Part shown: positions 1 to 6,804 of the stretch, piece by piece | Numbering within the stretch: the first letter of the stretch is position 1 | Layout of the letters: each line of letters begins with the position of its first letter | DNA from: Actinomycetes bacterium | GTDB taxonomy: Bacteria > Actinomycetota > Actinomycetes > Nanopelagicales > Nanopelagicaceae | Assembly (NCBI GenBank): GCA_023252155.1 | Contig: JAHEXJ010000017.1 | Location: forward strand, 1-34,296 | DNA: 34,296 bases | Reading direction: 5' to 3' | Program-made: the position numbers and the translations under genes | The notes under the pieces: model-generated | Databases searched by the model: none | Told to the model about the DNA's origin: nothing | The model's input: only the letters and a program-made list of their open reading frames with translations

Positions 1-75
<75 letters not shown>

Positions 76-87
76 TCGGTAAGACGT

Positions 88-117
88 ATCGTAGGCGATA
101 GTCACCATCGCAACCAA
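88..117 (-). promoter_or_regulatory. Probable sigma-70-type promoter of the tRNA-fMet gene
   Basis: On the minus strand there is a TTGGTT (-35, positions 117-112), an 18-nt spacer and TACGAT (-10, positions 93-88), ending 12 nt before tRNA position 1. A start a few bases upstream of the tRNA 5' end is compatible with RNase P processing. This is a pattern match only. Confidence 0.45.
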
Positions 118-148
118 ATCGTGTACAAGAAGTGCAAGAAATACGGGC

Positions 149-173
149 AAAAAGTGGAAGTTTTACTTTCCAC
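149..173 (-). terminator. Rho-independent terminator at the end of the UPF0182 operon
   Basis: On the minus strand GTGGAA pairs with TTCCAC across an 8-nt loop and is followed at once by five T residues (153-149). The stop codon of the UPF0182 gene (165-163) sits in the loop. This closes the three-gene operon before the tRNA gene. Confidence 0.7.
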
Positions 174-3003
174 CTTGGGCCGCAATTGCCGCAGCAATCG
201 CTGATTTCAAACGATCCTGCGCAGCGCCGTAGCCTGCAAAATCGCCCTTCGCCAACGCTGCTTGGCCGTCAGCCATTGCTTGCTTTGCACTCTGAAGCGC
301 GGCGGCAAGTGCTGCAGATTTCGAGCCGACAGGACCCGTCGGAGTCGTTGTTGTAGTCGTGCCAGTTGTTCCAGAGTTACCGCCGAACACTTGATCCAGC
401 GCGCCTTGGAGAGTGTCGTCGTATCCGATCTGATCACCGAATGAAACGAGAACTTTCTGCAGCAACGGATACGAAGCGGTGTTAGCAGTTGCTCGCACAT
501 AAACCGGTTGCACGTAAAGTAATCCGCCACCGACCGGCAGTGTCAGCAAATTACCAAGCACAACGTCAGATCCACCTTGACGCAGCAACGAAAGGGAATT
601 AGCAACTGTTGGCTTCGCTTCAAAGTTAGAGGCAACTTGCGAAGGACCTGCGATGTTTGTGCTACGCGGCAATTGCAAGACCGAAATCTTGCCGTAGTTA
701 GGTCCTGGGTCCGAGATGACCGATGCAAACGCGGACAAGTTCTGTCGTCCACCCACCGGCACAAACGGCGTCGTCAAAGAGAACGACGGCTTTGTGGCAC
801 CTGGCATTTGCAGTGTCAGATAGTACGGAGGCTGAGCACTTGCGTTTCCGCCAAATGTCGAGGGGTCAGTTGGTACGCGCCAGAAATCTTGTCCGCCATA
901 AAACGCACTAGCCGTCGTAACGTGATACGAACTCAAGATGTCTCTCTGTACTCTGAAGAGATCTTCTGGGTAGCGAACATGAGCGAGCAAATCAGCTGAA
1001 ATCGCACTCTTGGGCTTAACCGTGTTTGGGAAAGCCTTGCTCCACGTCTTGAGGACTGGATCACTTGTATCCCACTGATAGAGATTCACGGTACCGTCAT
1101 AGGCATCAACGGTTGCTTTCACCGAGTTGCGGATGTAGTTGATTGAAGTATCCGCCTGCGCAGTAATCGACGAGGAATTGGTGGTCAGCGCATCCGTTGT
1201 TGAACCAGCAAGGGTTGTCTTCTTCGAATACGGATATCCGGCGCTGGTTGTGTAGCCATCAACGATCCAAATGATTCGACCATCAACGATCGCAGGATAC
1301 GGATCGCCGTCAAGAGTCAACCAAGGCGCTACTTTTTGGACTCGATCGCGAGGATTACGGACGAAGAGAATCTTGGAATCCTTATTGATCAAGTTAGACA
1401 AGATAATGCGCTGTTCTTGATACTTGATGGCAAAGACAAAGCGGTTAAGCAATGAACCAACTGGCACTCCGCCGGTTCCACTGTATGTGACGTTCCTCTG
1501 ACCGTTGGCCGAGGAATCATCCGGGTAGTCCAATTCGACTGGCGTGCCGGTCTTTGTTCCACCAACGATTGAATAATCGGGGACATTCTCACCGAAATAA
1601 ACACGAGGTTGGAAAGTTCCGAGGCCCTTCGTTGGAGGCAGGTCGCCGACCAGGAATGACGGTTTTCCATCAGCATCGCGCACGTTGCCGTAAGCGGCGA
1701 CGAAGCCGAATCCGTGCGTGTAGACCAAGTGATCGTTGATCCAGTTTCTGCTGGGATTGCCGGCTAGGTTCAATTCGCGAACTGCGACAACAGTGTCGCG
1801 TTGTACGCCGTTGACTTTATAGCGATCGATATCGAGTGAATCCGGGAATGTGTAATAAGGCTTAATTTGCTGCAACTGGCGGAAGGTGGCCGATAAAACA
1901 TTTGGGTCCATAAGTCGAATGTTTGAAATCGTCGATGCATCCTTAGACAACTGTCCTGCCGAAGTGGAAATCGTCGCCTGATAATCGGTGACCTTTACGC
2001 CTGAAAGCCCATAAGCGGCCCTTGTTGCATCGATGTTCTTCTGAATGTAGGGCGCTTCCTTTGAAGATTCACTTGGCTTCACTTGGAATTGTTGAATGAT
2101 TCCAGGATAAACACTCTGGATCAAAACGGAGGAGACAACCAGCAATGCCACACCTGCCGCTGGAAGAACCCATGAACGACGCACGATGTTTGCAAAAAAC
2201 AGAAGGGAGCACACAACGGCAATGCCGGCAAGAATTGCCTTCGCAGGCAGCAGCGCGTTTACGTCGGTGTATCCAAGGCCCGTGATGAGACGGCCTTCCT
2301 TGAGCGCCAAGTGGTAGCGGTCCAGCCAGTAGGCACCGCCTTTAAGTAGCACGATGATGCCAAGCAGAATCGACAACTGAACTCGGGCAGTAACCGTGGT
2401 TCGATCTTCATGAACCTGCGGACGTATACCGCCGTACAAATAATGGACGACTACCGCAGCTACGAGGGAAATAATGACAGTGGAAATGCCCCACTCGAGC
2501 AACGACTGCCAGAAAGGTAGACGGAAAGCGAAGAAGGAAATATCCAGATGGAACTGCGGATCCTTTGTGCCAAAGGGAGTCGAGTTTCTAAAGAGAAGCC
2601 ATGACGACCACAGCTGTGAACCAGCTACACCTGCAAGATAGAAAATTACGAGCGCCAGAACGCCAGTTACGAGTTTGCGAATCGGCTCGATCTGTCCGCG
2701 ATATCGCTCCAGGTTGTCGGCCTCAATAGTCAAAGGAACATAGAGTGGACGACGGCGATAGGCGATGATGATATTTGCGACGATGATGAGAGAGGTGAGC
2801 GCCCCAAAAACTAGGAAAAGCGAGGCCTTAGTCGTGAGCACCGTTCGCCAGACATTGGTGAAATTGACCGATTTGAACCAGAGCCAATCCGCATAGAAGC
2901 CGCTTAGGGAAACCATCGCCAGTATGGCAGCGAAGACGATCGCTACAGTGATGATGAGAGGGCGGCGGTTCCTGGGGATATTGGGACGACTAAAAGAACT
3001 CAT
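163..3003 (-). CDS. UPF0182 family integral membrane protein
   Basis: This 946-residue protein matches the actinobacterial/cyanobacterial UPF0182 family (M. tuberculosis Rv3193c type), whose function is not established. Seven hydrophobic segments lie in the first 300 residues, roughly at 15-36, 60-82, 110-132, 168-190, 208-226, 255-274 and 277-298. A family-like motif GFYADWLWF follows the first one. About 600 residues of predicted extracytoplasmic domain follow, with conserved-looking stretches such as YTHGFG and PRVYFGE. Near the C-terminus is a Thr-rich linker and an Ala-rich tail that could form a helix. The gene starts 9 nt after the Lon-like protease gene and is the last of a three-gene operon. 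The same arrangement occurs in mycobacteria, suggesting a shared envelope role, but no reaction can be assigned. Confidence 0.93.
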   Translation of the reverse strand: MSSFSRPNIPRNRRPLIITVAIVFAAILAMVSLSGFYADWLWFKSVNFTNVWRTVLTTKASLFLVFGALTSLIIVANIIIAYRRRPLYVPLTIEADNLERYRGQIEPIRKLVTGVLALVIFYLAGVAGSQLWSSWLLFRNSTPFGTKDPQFHLDISFFAFRLPFWQSLLEWGISTVIISLVAAVVVHYLYGGIRPQVHEDRTTVTARVQLSILLGIIVLLKGGAYWLDRYHLALKEGRLITGLGYTDVNALLPAKAILAGIAVVCSLLFFANIVRRSWVLPAAGVALLVVSSVLIQSVYPGIIQQFQVKPSESSKEAPYIQKNIDATRAAYGLSGVKVTDYQATISTSAGQLSKDASTISNIRLMDPNVLSATFRQLQQIKPYYTFPDSLDIDRYKVNGVQRDTVVAVRELNLAGNPSRNWINDHLVYTHGFGFVAAYGNVRDADGKPSFLVGDLPPTKGLGTFQPRVYFGENVPDYSIVGGTKTGTPVELDYPDDSSANGQRNVTYSGTGGVPVGSLLNRFVFAIKYQEQRIILSNLINKDSKILFVRNPRDRVQKVAPWLTLDGDPYPAIVDGRIIWIVDGYTTSAGYPYSKKTTLAGSTTDALTTNSSSITAQADTSINYIRNSVKATVDAYDGTVNLYQWDTSDPVLKTWSKAFPNTVKPKSAISADLLAHVRYPEDLFRVQRDILSSYHVTTASAFYGGQDFWRVPTDPSTFGGNASAQPPYYLTLQMPGATKPSFSLTTPFVPVGGRQNLSAFASVISDPGPNYGKISVLQLPRSTNIAGPSQVASNFEAKPTVANSLSLLRQGGSDVVLGNLLTLPVGGGLLYVQPVYVRATANTASYPLLQKVLVSFGDQIGYDDTLQGALDQVFGGNSGTTGTTTTTTPTGPVGSKSAALAAALQSAKQAMADGQAALAKGDFAGYGAAQDRLKSAIAAAIAAQGGK

Positions 3004-3012
3004 GCGCCAACG

Positions 3013-3825
3013 CTACCGATTTCGTTGCCAAGTGCAATGTGGGATGGCGCTTTTTGAATCTTTGAGCACACTTATGGCTTCTTTGAGGGTATTTACTGAA
3101 TAAACAGTGATTCCAGCAGGCACATGTGTCACGTCATTGCAATTTGCGACCGGCGCCAAAAAAAGCGTCGCACCGGCTCTCTTTGCCGCCACCAATTTGT
3201 CGTCGATTCCGCCAATCGCCCCGACTTGGCCCTGCATGTCGATCGTGCCCGTACCCGCAACGATTCTGCCCTTGAGAAAGTCGGTAGGCGTCAATTTCGC
3301 AACGATCGCGAGAGCGAAAACCAGCCCACCGCTCGGCCCGCCCGTATCCTTCAGGGCAAATGTCACGGGAAAGGGCAATACATACTTCGTCGATTTAACC
3401 CCCGCAGAGTTGGAAACCGTTTGTTGCTTTACGGGAAAATTCAGATACGTAAGGGCAGCAGCGGCTGCCGATTGTTGCGATCCGACCATCTCGGCCACGT
3501 TGGTGGCATCAATTTCCTTCGAACTCGTGTTGTCGGGATAGATCGCGTTTCGCGGATACACAATCGAGTTGGAACTTATCCATGCCGGAATGATTTCAAA
3601 GCCGAATAACTTTGAGTCCGGACTCGTAACATAAACGGAAGTGAGTAACAACTTGCCAGTAGGCGGATACGTTTTCTGCCCTGAGATCTTGATCATCGAA
3701 TGAAGGACATCTTGTCCTTGTCCGGGAGTCAAGATCACATAAGGCAAGGGAAGTAGAAGACTCGCAGCGAGAAAGAATCCAAGTATGAAGATCGCCGGTT
3801 TGGGCAGATGCGAAAGGCGCACCAT
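3013..3825 (-). CDS. Membrane-anchored Lon-like (S16) serine protease, YlbL/Rv3194c type, lacking a PDZ domain
   Basis: The 270-residue protein has one N-terminal membrane segment (about 12-31) and an extracytoplasmic S16 peptidase domain. The serine lies in GGPSGG (Ser165) and the lysine in GGIDDKLVAAKRAGA (Lys210), the Ser-Lys dyad expected of Lon-type proteases. The GTGTID and NC...VPAG motifs after it are typical of the actinobacterial YlbL-like family. Family members usually carry a PDZ domain between the N-terminal part and the peptidase and run to about 340 residues. Here LNFPVKQQTV is followed within about 20 residues by the peptidase strand LPFPVTFAL, so no room remains for PDZ. The gene is 11 nt downstream of a small membrane protein gene and upstream of UPF0182. 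The protease call is firm; the substrate is unknown. Confidence 0.9.
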   Translation of the reverse strand: MVRLSHLPKPAIFILGFFLAASLLLPLPYVILTPGQGQDVLHSMIKISGQKTYPPTGKLLLTSVYVTSPDSKLFGFEIIPAWISSNSIVYPRNAIYPDNTSSKEIDATNVAEMVGSQQSAAAAALTYLNFPVKQQTVSNSAGVKSTKYVLPFPVTFALKDTGGPSGGLVFALAIVAKLTPTDFLKGRIVAGTGTIDMQGQVGAIGGIDDKLVAAKRAGATLFLAPVANCNDVTHVPAGITVYSVNTLKEAISVLKDSKSAIPHCTWQRNR

Positions 3826-3836
3826 GTACTGATGAG

Positions 3837-4052
3837 CTACTTGTCCGAAGACTCAATTTTGGTTTCCGGCTCATCCCCGTCTTCGTGAGGCTTGAACGAA
3901 CTCTGGAAACGCTGAAATTGGGATACCGAACGCGTAGTCTCGTTCTGAAATTTTTCTTGGAATTTGGTGACCCAGAGGACATAGCCAAGCGCCCCCACCA
4001 CTGCTGCAAGAGGGACTAACCACCAAACTAGGGCCGAAAAAGCGCTGGACAT
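3837..4052 (-). CDS. Small single-pass membrane protein, first gene of the protease/UPF0182 operon
   Basis: The 71-residue protein has one hydrophobic segment at about residues 8-28 (ALVWWLVPLAAVVGALGYVL). A polar, Gln- and charge-rich tail ending in an acidic DGDEPETKIESSDK follows. No family was recognised with certainty. It is considered real because it ends 11 nt before the protease start, shares its strand, and has a convincing leaderless start: TAGGCT lies exactly 6 nt before the ATG. It could be an assembly factor or regulator for the adjacent membrane protease, but this is inference. Confidence 0.75.
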   Translation of the reverse strand: MSSAFSALVWWLVPLAAVVGALGYVLWVTKFQEKFQNETTRSVSQFQRFQSSFKPHEDGDEPETKIESSDK

Positions 4053-4058
4053 GGTTCA

Positions 4059-4064
4059 AGCCTA
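4059..4064 (-). promoter_or_regulatory. -10 element TAGGCT for a leaderless transcript of the protease/UPF0182 operon
   Basis: TAGGCT fits the actinobacterial TANNNT -10 consensus and lies 6 nt (TGAACC) before the ATG at 4052. There is no Shine-Dalgarno sequence, so transcription probably begins at or next to the start codon. The same hexamer and spacing recur at 19575-19580. Confidence 0.5.
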
Positions 4065-4141
4065 CCGCCATCGGGAACAAAGCGTCGCCTCGCATTGTTA
4101 CATGACATAAGCGTAGAGTTTCTATTCCAACAAGGAGAATC

Positions 4142-5497
4142 ATGTCGCCCTTTGGTTTTGGACCTTCAGATGACGGTGAGAAGCCTGAAGAAAATCCCGA
4201 GAATCCTGAGAACAATCCAGACCTCGCCGCGCTCTTTGCGCTACTTCAATCGCAACTCAATTCTCAATTTGGCGAACAACTCCCCGACGATTTCAGCAAG
4301 AACATTCAAGAACAATTTTCCAAGTTAGGAATCAATCCTGTTGAGTTCTTACAATCACTCGGAAAGGCCGGACAAGCCGGTGACACTTTCCCAATCGATA
4401 TAAGTCGAGACCTCGCTCGCAAGTATGTCAGTGCACATGGATCGGCCCTCATCGGCACAACCGATGTCGCCGTGTTCCGCGAGGCGATGGAGATCGCTGA
4501 TCTTTGGCTCAATGATGCAACCGTCTTCCCGGCAAATTCAAGTGAGCGAAAAATTCTTAGCAGGGCAGATTGGGTTGACACAACCATGCCCGGTTGGAAA
4601 TTAACTGTCGAACCACTTGCAGCAGGCCTTGCAAAAGCCATGACTGCCATCGTCGAATCGCAAGAATTGCCCGAAAATGCCTTACCAATCACTCAAGTAG
4701 CGGGCATGTTACGAACTTTTATTGCAACAATGATTGCAACTCAACTTGGCCAAGTAATTGGCGGATTGGCAGCCAACGTCACTGGTGTTCACGATGTCGG
4801 CCTTCCACTTCTCGAACCTGCGCACCCTGCGTTGATACCTGAAAACGTCACGAAATGGAGCGCCGACATTGGAGTAGTTGATTCCGAGGTGCGGATCTTT
4901 CATGCACTGCGCGAAGGTGCGGTCGCGCGATTGTTCGACAACAACCCATGGTTGGTCGATTACATGCGGACATCAATTGCAGATTACGGAAAAGGAATTC
5001 GCATCGACGTCGAAGCGATGCAACGACAGGCCGAAGAGGCAATCGACTCCGGCGCAATCGATCCGAACAACCCAGAAACTTTTTCCATTGCACTGAATGA
5101 AGGACTCTTCACTCCCGAGGAAAGTCCCGAACAAGTCGCGGCACTTACGAAATTGGAAACTGCACTTGCACTCATTGATGGATGGGCCGATGACGTAACA
5201 ACTCTCGCTGCCGCAGATAGGTTGCCATCGCTCAATGCATTACGCGAAACACTTCGTCGGCGCCGAGCAACGTCATCACCTGCACAACAACTGTTTTCAT
5301 CTCTTTTTGGTTTGGAAGTTTCACCACGCATGTCGCGCGAAGCAAGCGCGTTCTGGCGAGAAATTCGCGAGCTTCGCGATCTTGATACCCGAGATCGAAT
5401 ATGGTCGGGAATTCTTCCGACCCACGAAGAATTGACCAGCCCCGAAACCTACTTAAAAAGCATTGAAGTGCCCGACGATCTCTCGGGGCTTACCTAA
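4142..5497 (+). CDS. DUF2342 family protein (zincin-like putative hydrolase, Rv3195 type)
   Basis: The 451-residue protein matches the actinobacterial DUF2342/TIGR03624 family, often labelled zinc-dependent metalloprotease. Support includes the start MSPFGFGP, the central Gln/Gly-rich helix ATQLGQVIGGLA, the segment EVRIFHALREGAVARLF, and the end block SPAQQLFSSLFGLEVSPR followed by RDRIWSGILPTHEEL. The region where relatives, as I recall them, read REAAHxRLF here reads REGAVARLF, so a putative zinc-ligand histidine is replaced by valine. No HExxH is present, so catalysis is doubtful. The N-terminus is Asn/Glu/Pro-rich and probably disordered. The start is fixed by AAGGAGA a few bases before the ATG. 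It is divergent from the protease operon, as in mycobacteria. Confidence 0.88.
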   Translation: MSPFGFGPSDDGEKPEENPENPENNPDLAALFALLQSQLNSQFGEQLPDDFSKNIQEQFSKLGINPVEFLQSLGKAGQAGDTFPIDISRDLARKYVSAHGSALIGTTDVAVFREAMEIADLWLNDATVFPANSSERKILSRADWVDTTMPGWKLTVEPLAAGLAKAMTAIVESQELPENALPITQVAGMLRTFIATMIATQLGQVIGGLAANVTGVHDVGLPLLEPAHPALIPENVTKWSADIGVVDSEVRIFHALREGAVARLFDNNPWLVDYMRTSIADYGKGIRIDVEAMQRQAEEAIDSGAIDPNNPETFSIALNEGLFTPEESPEQVAALTKLETALALIDGWADDVTTLAAADRLPSLNALRETLRRRRATSSPAQQLFSSLFGLEVSPRMSREASAFWREIRELRDLDTRDRIWSGILPTHEELTSPETYLKSIEVPDDLSGLT

Positions 5498-5508
5498 ATA
5501 AAGGGGTG

Positions 5509-5534
5509 AAAAAAAGCGAAGCCCCCGGGCGCTC
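5509..5534 (-). terminator. Terminator of the candidate small RNA
   Basis: On the minus strand GAGCG...CGCTT encloses a CCC/GGG inner pairing and continues into TTTTTTT (5515-5509). The stem is imperfect (bulged), but the T tract is strong. It is oriented against the DUF2342 gene, which ends at 5497. Confidence 0.5.
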
Positions 5535-5590
5535 AATTCTCTGTCTGCCTTCCCCTTGCAGACACAGAACGGTTATCCGAGGACTTCGTA
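5509..5590 (-). ncRNA. Candidate small non-coding RNA with its own promoter and terminator
   Basis: On the minus strand a well-spaced promoter (TTGATT at 5624-5619, 17 nt, TACGTT at 5601-5596) predicts a start near 5589. About 25 nt later a hairpin TGTCTGC/GCAGACA (5564-5558 with 5548-5542) has a G-rich 9-nt loop AAGGGGAAG. It is followed by a GC-rich imperfect hairpin (5534-5515) and seven T residues (5515-5509). No start codon followed by an ORF lies in the predicted RNA of about 80 nt. The run of A before the hairpin on the plus strand shows that the terminator works in the minus direction, away from any annotated gene on that strand. I do not recognise a known RNA family. Confidence 0.5.
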
Positions 5591-5595
5591 AGCGC

Positions 5596-5624
5596 AACGT
5601 ACGTGACATTTCACCGAGAATCAA
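5596..5624 (-). promoter_or_regulatory. Promoter of the candidate small RNA
   Basis: TTGATT (5624-5619) and TACGTT (5601-5596) are separated by exactly 17 nt on the minus strand. Both match sigma-70/SigA-type hexamers reasonably well, and no protein-coding start follows downstream. Confidence 0.5.
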
Positions 5625-5723
5625 CTGAGAGTCCCACTTTTTTCCAAAATACTTCTGTGAAAATGTCGGAGATTTTTTGGCGTCGTCGATGGTCGTTAGT
5701 CCAAATGGCTAGGGAAGTTGAGA

Positions 5724-5729
5724 TAACTT
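5724..5729 (+). promoter_or_regulatory. -10 element TAACTT for a leaderless metallopeptidase transcript
   Basis: TAACTT fits TANNNT and lies 6 nt before the ATG at 5736. No Shine-Dalgarno sequence is found at the usual distance. Confidence 0.4.
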
Positions 5730-5735
5730 GGGACT

Positions 5736-6326
5736 ATGACCTCTGATTTTCAGACGCGAGTCGAATCTGCGCTCGTGGATCAACCCTTGCTGCAGGAGTT
5801 GCCTGGGATCAGCGAGGGCGAAATCATCGTCGTCCGTTCGACTCGCCGAAAGCGAAACATTGCGGCTTACCGGCAGGGGGGCCAAATAATCGTCTCGATC
5901 CCGGCTCGACTGAGCAAAGCCGACGAAAGAGCCGTCGTTCCCGAGATGGTGGCCAAGATCCGCGCCTCCGAGGCCTCGCGGGCAATCGACGAGTCGGTTC
6001 TAGCCTCACGCCTAACGGACTTGCTGACCCTGTGGGCACCCGAAATCACCGAGAAGGCGACCTCGGTCACCTGGAAGCGGGCGATGAACGAGCGCTGGGG
6101 CTCATGTACCAGCGTTGATGGCACGATTCGCATTTCTGAGCGGCTCCAGCGGGTCCCCGAGTACGTTTTGGACTACGTCCTCTTCCATGAAGGCATCCAC
6201 CTGCGCTTCGGTGACCATGGGAGCCAGTTTCAAGAGATGATCGCCCGATTCCCCAAATCCGAGCTTGCCCAGGCGTATTTGGACGGATATGAGGCGGCAG
6301 AAATCGCGATTCGGCCCTATAAGTAA
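5736..6326 (+). CDS. YgjP-like (DUF45/M48-type) zinc metallopeptidase
   Basis: The 196-residue protein carries the YgjP/DUF45 signature: NERWGSCTSVDGTIRIS at about 118-134, then DYVLFHEGIHLRFGDHGSQF. The zinc motif is HEGIH (151-155), with His161 as the likely third ligand and Glu152 as the catalytic base. The length is typical for the short cytoplasmic version and no signal peptide is present. The N-terminal half has the VVRSTRRKRNIAAYR stretch common in this family. Its physiological substrate is unknown. The gene stands alone between the sRNA gap and the DUF5679 gene and appears more GC-rich than its neighbours by eye. The ATG follows a leaderless -10. Confidence 0.9.
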   Translation: MTSDFQTRVESALVDQPLLQELPGISEGEIIVVRSTRRKRNIAAYRQGGQIIVSIPARLSKADERAVVPEMVAKIRASEASRAIDESVLASRLTDLLTLWAPEITEKATSVTWKRAMNERWGSCTSVDGTIRISERLQRVPEYVLDYVLFHEGIHLRFGDHGSQFQEMIARFPKSELAQAYLDGYEAAEIAIRPYK

Positions 6327-6328
6327 GG

Positions 6329-6388
6329 CACCCGACACGCTCAAAAAGTTTGACCCAATGGCGACAAAACCTCACCCGCCACGCTCAA
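6329..6388 (+). repeat. Two 16-nt direct repeats 44 nt apart downstream of the metallopeptidase gene
   Basis: CACCCGACACGCTCAA (6329-6344) and CACCCGCCACGCTCAA (6373-6388) differ at one base. A third partial copy, CACGCTC, occurs near 6410. They lie upstream of the DUF5679 gene and could be regulator sites or chance similarity. Confidence 0.35.
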
Positions 6389-6469
6389 GCAGGGGTATCG
6401 TGACCGTTGCACGCTCGCGGCCCTTGTAGGAAATCCTCTCACAAGCCGCTTGCGTCGATTGGAGGAGAA

Positions 6470-6631
6470 ATGGCAGAGACATATACAGGTGACGCTTACT
6501 GCGTTAAGTGCAAAGAGAAGCGTGACTTTACGGGAACCGTTAAGGTCTCAGACTCTGGTCGTCGCATGGCTCAGGGCATCTGCTCGGTCTGTGGCACCAA
6601 GCTAAACCGCATCCTTGGCAAAGCGCAGTAA
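6470..6631 (+). CDS. DUF5679 small zinc-ribbon protein
   Basis: The 53-residue protein has two CxxC pairs (Cys11/Cys14 and Cys38/Cys41) in YCVKCKEKRDF and ICSVCGTKLNRILGK, with a basic, Gly-rich centre (SDSGRRMAQG). This is the DUF5679 type found across Actinobacteria, of unknown role, probably nucleic-acid or protein binding through one zinc ribbon. The start chosen is the ATG at 6470, preceded by a near-perfect GGAGGAG; an upstream in-frame extension lacks support. A strong terminator follows, so it is probably transcribed alone. Confidence 0.9.
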   Translation: MAETYTGDAYCVKCKEKRDFTGTVKVSDSGRRMAQGICSVCGTKLNRILGKAQ

Positions 6632-6655
6632 TCCGAGCCATACAGTTCTTTAAGG

Positions 6656-6694
6656 CTGGCATCCCCGCGTACTTGTGGGGGTGCCAGTTTTTTT
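6656..6694 (+). terminator. Strong rho-independent terminator after the DUF5679 gene
   Basis: CTGGCATCCCC pairs with GGGGGTGCCAG over 11 positions (one G-T pair) around a 10-nt loop and is followed by seven T residues (6688-6694). Confidence 0.9.
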
Positions 6695-6772
6695 CATCCC
6701 GCAGCGTGAACCCTTAGTAACGCAGCGCTCATAAAAGTGGCAAAGGTCCACAGATAATCCGTCCGTAGTTCA

Positions 6773-6794
6773 ATCGGCATAAGCGCGAGCCGAT
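6773..6794. promoter_or_regulatory. Inverted repeat upstream of the TOMM-like gene
   Basis: ATCGGC (6773-6778) and GCCGAT (6789-6794) form a perfect 6-bp inverted repeat with a 10-nt spacer, ending 10 nt before the ATG at 6805. It could be an operator or a weak 5' hairpin; chance is possible. Confidence 0.25.
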
Positions 6795-6804
6795 CATTAG
6801 CGCC

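Noticed and set aside
5542-5564. Hairpin downstream of DUF2342 as that gene's terminator
   Set aside because: No T tract follows on the plus strand; the associated A/T run lies on the side that makes it part of a minus-strand transcript.
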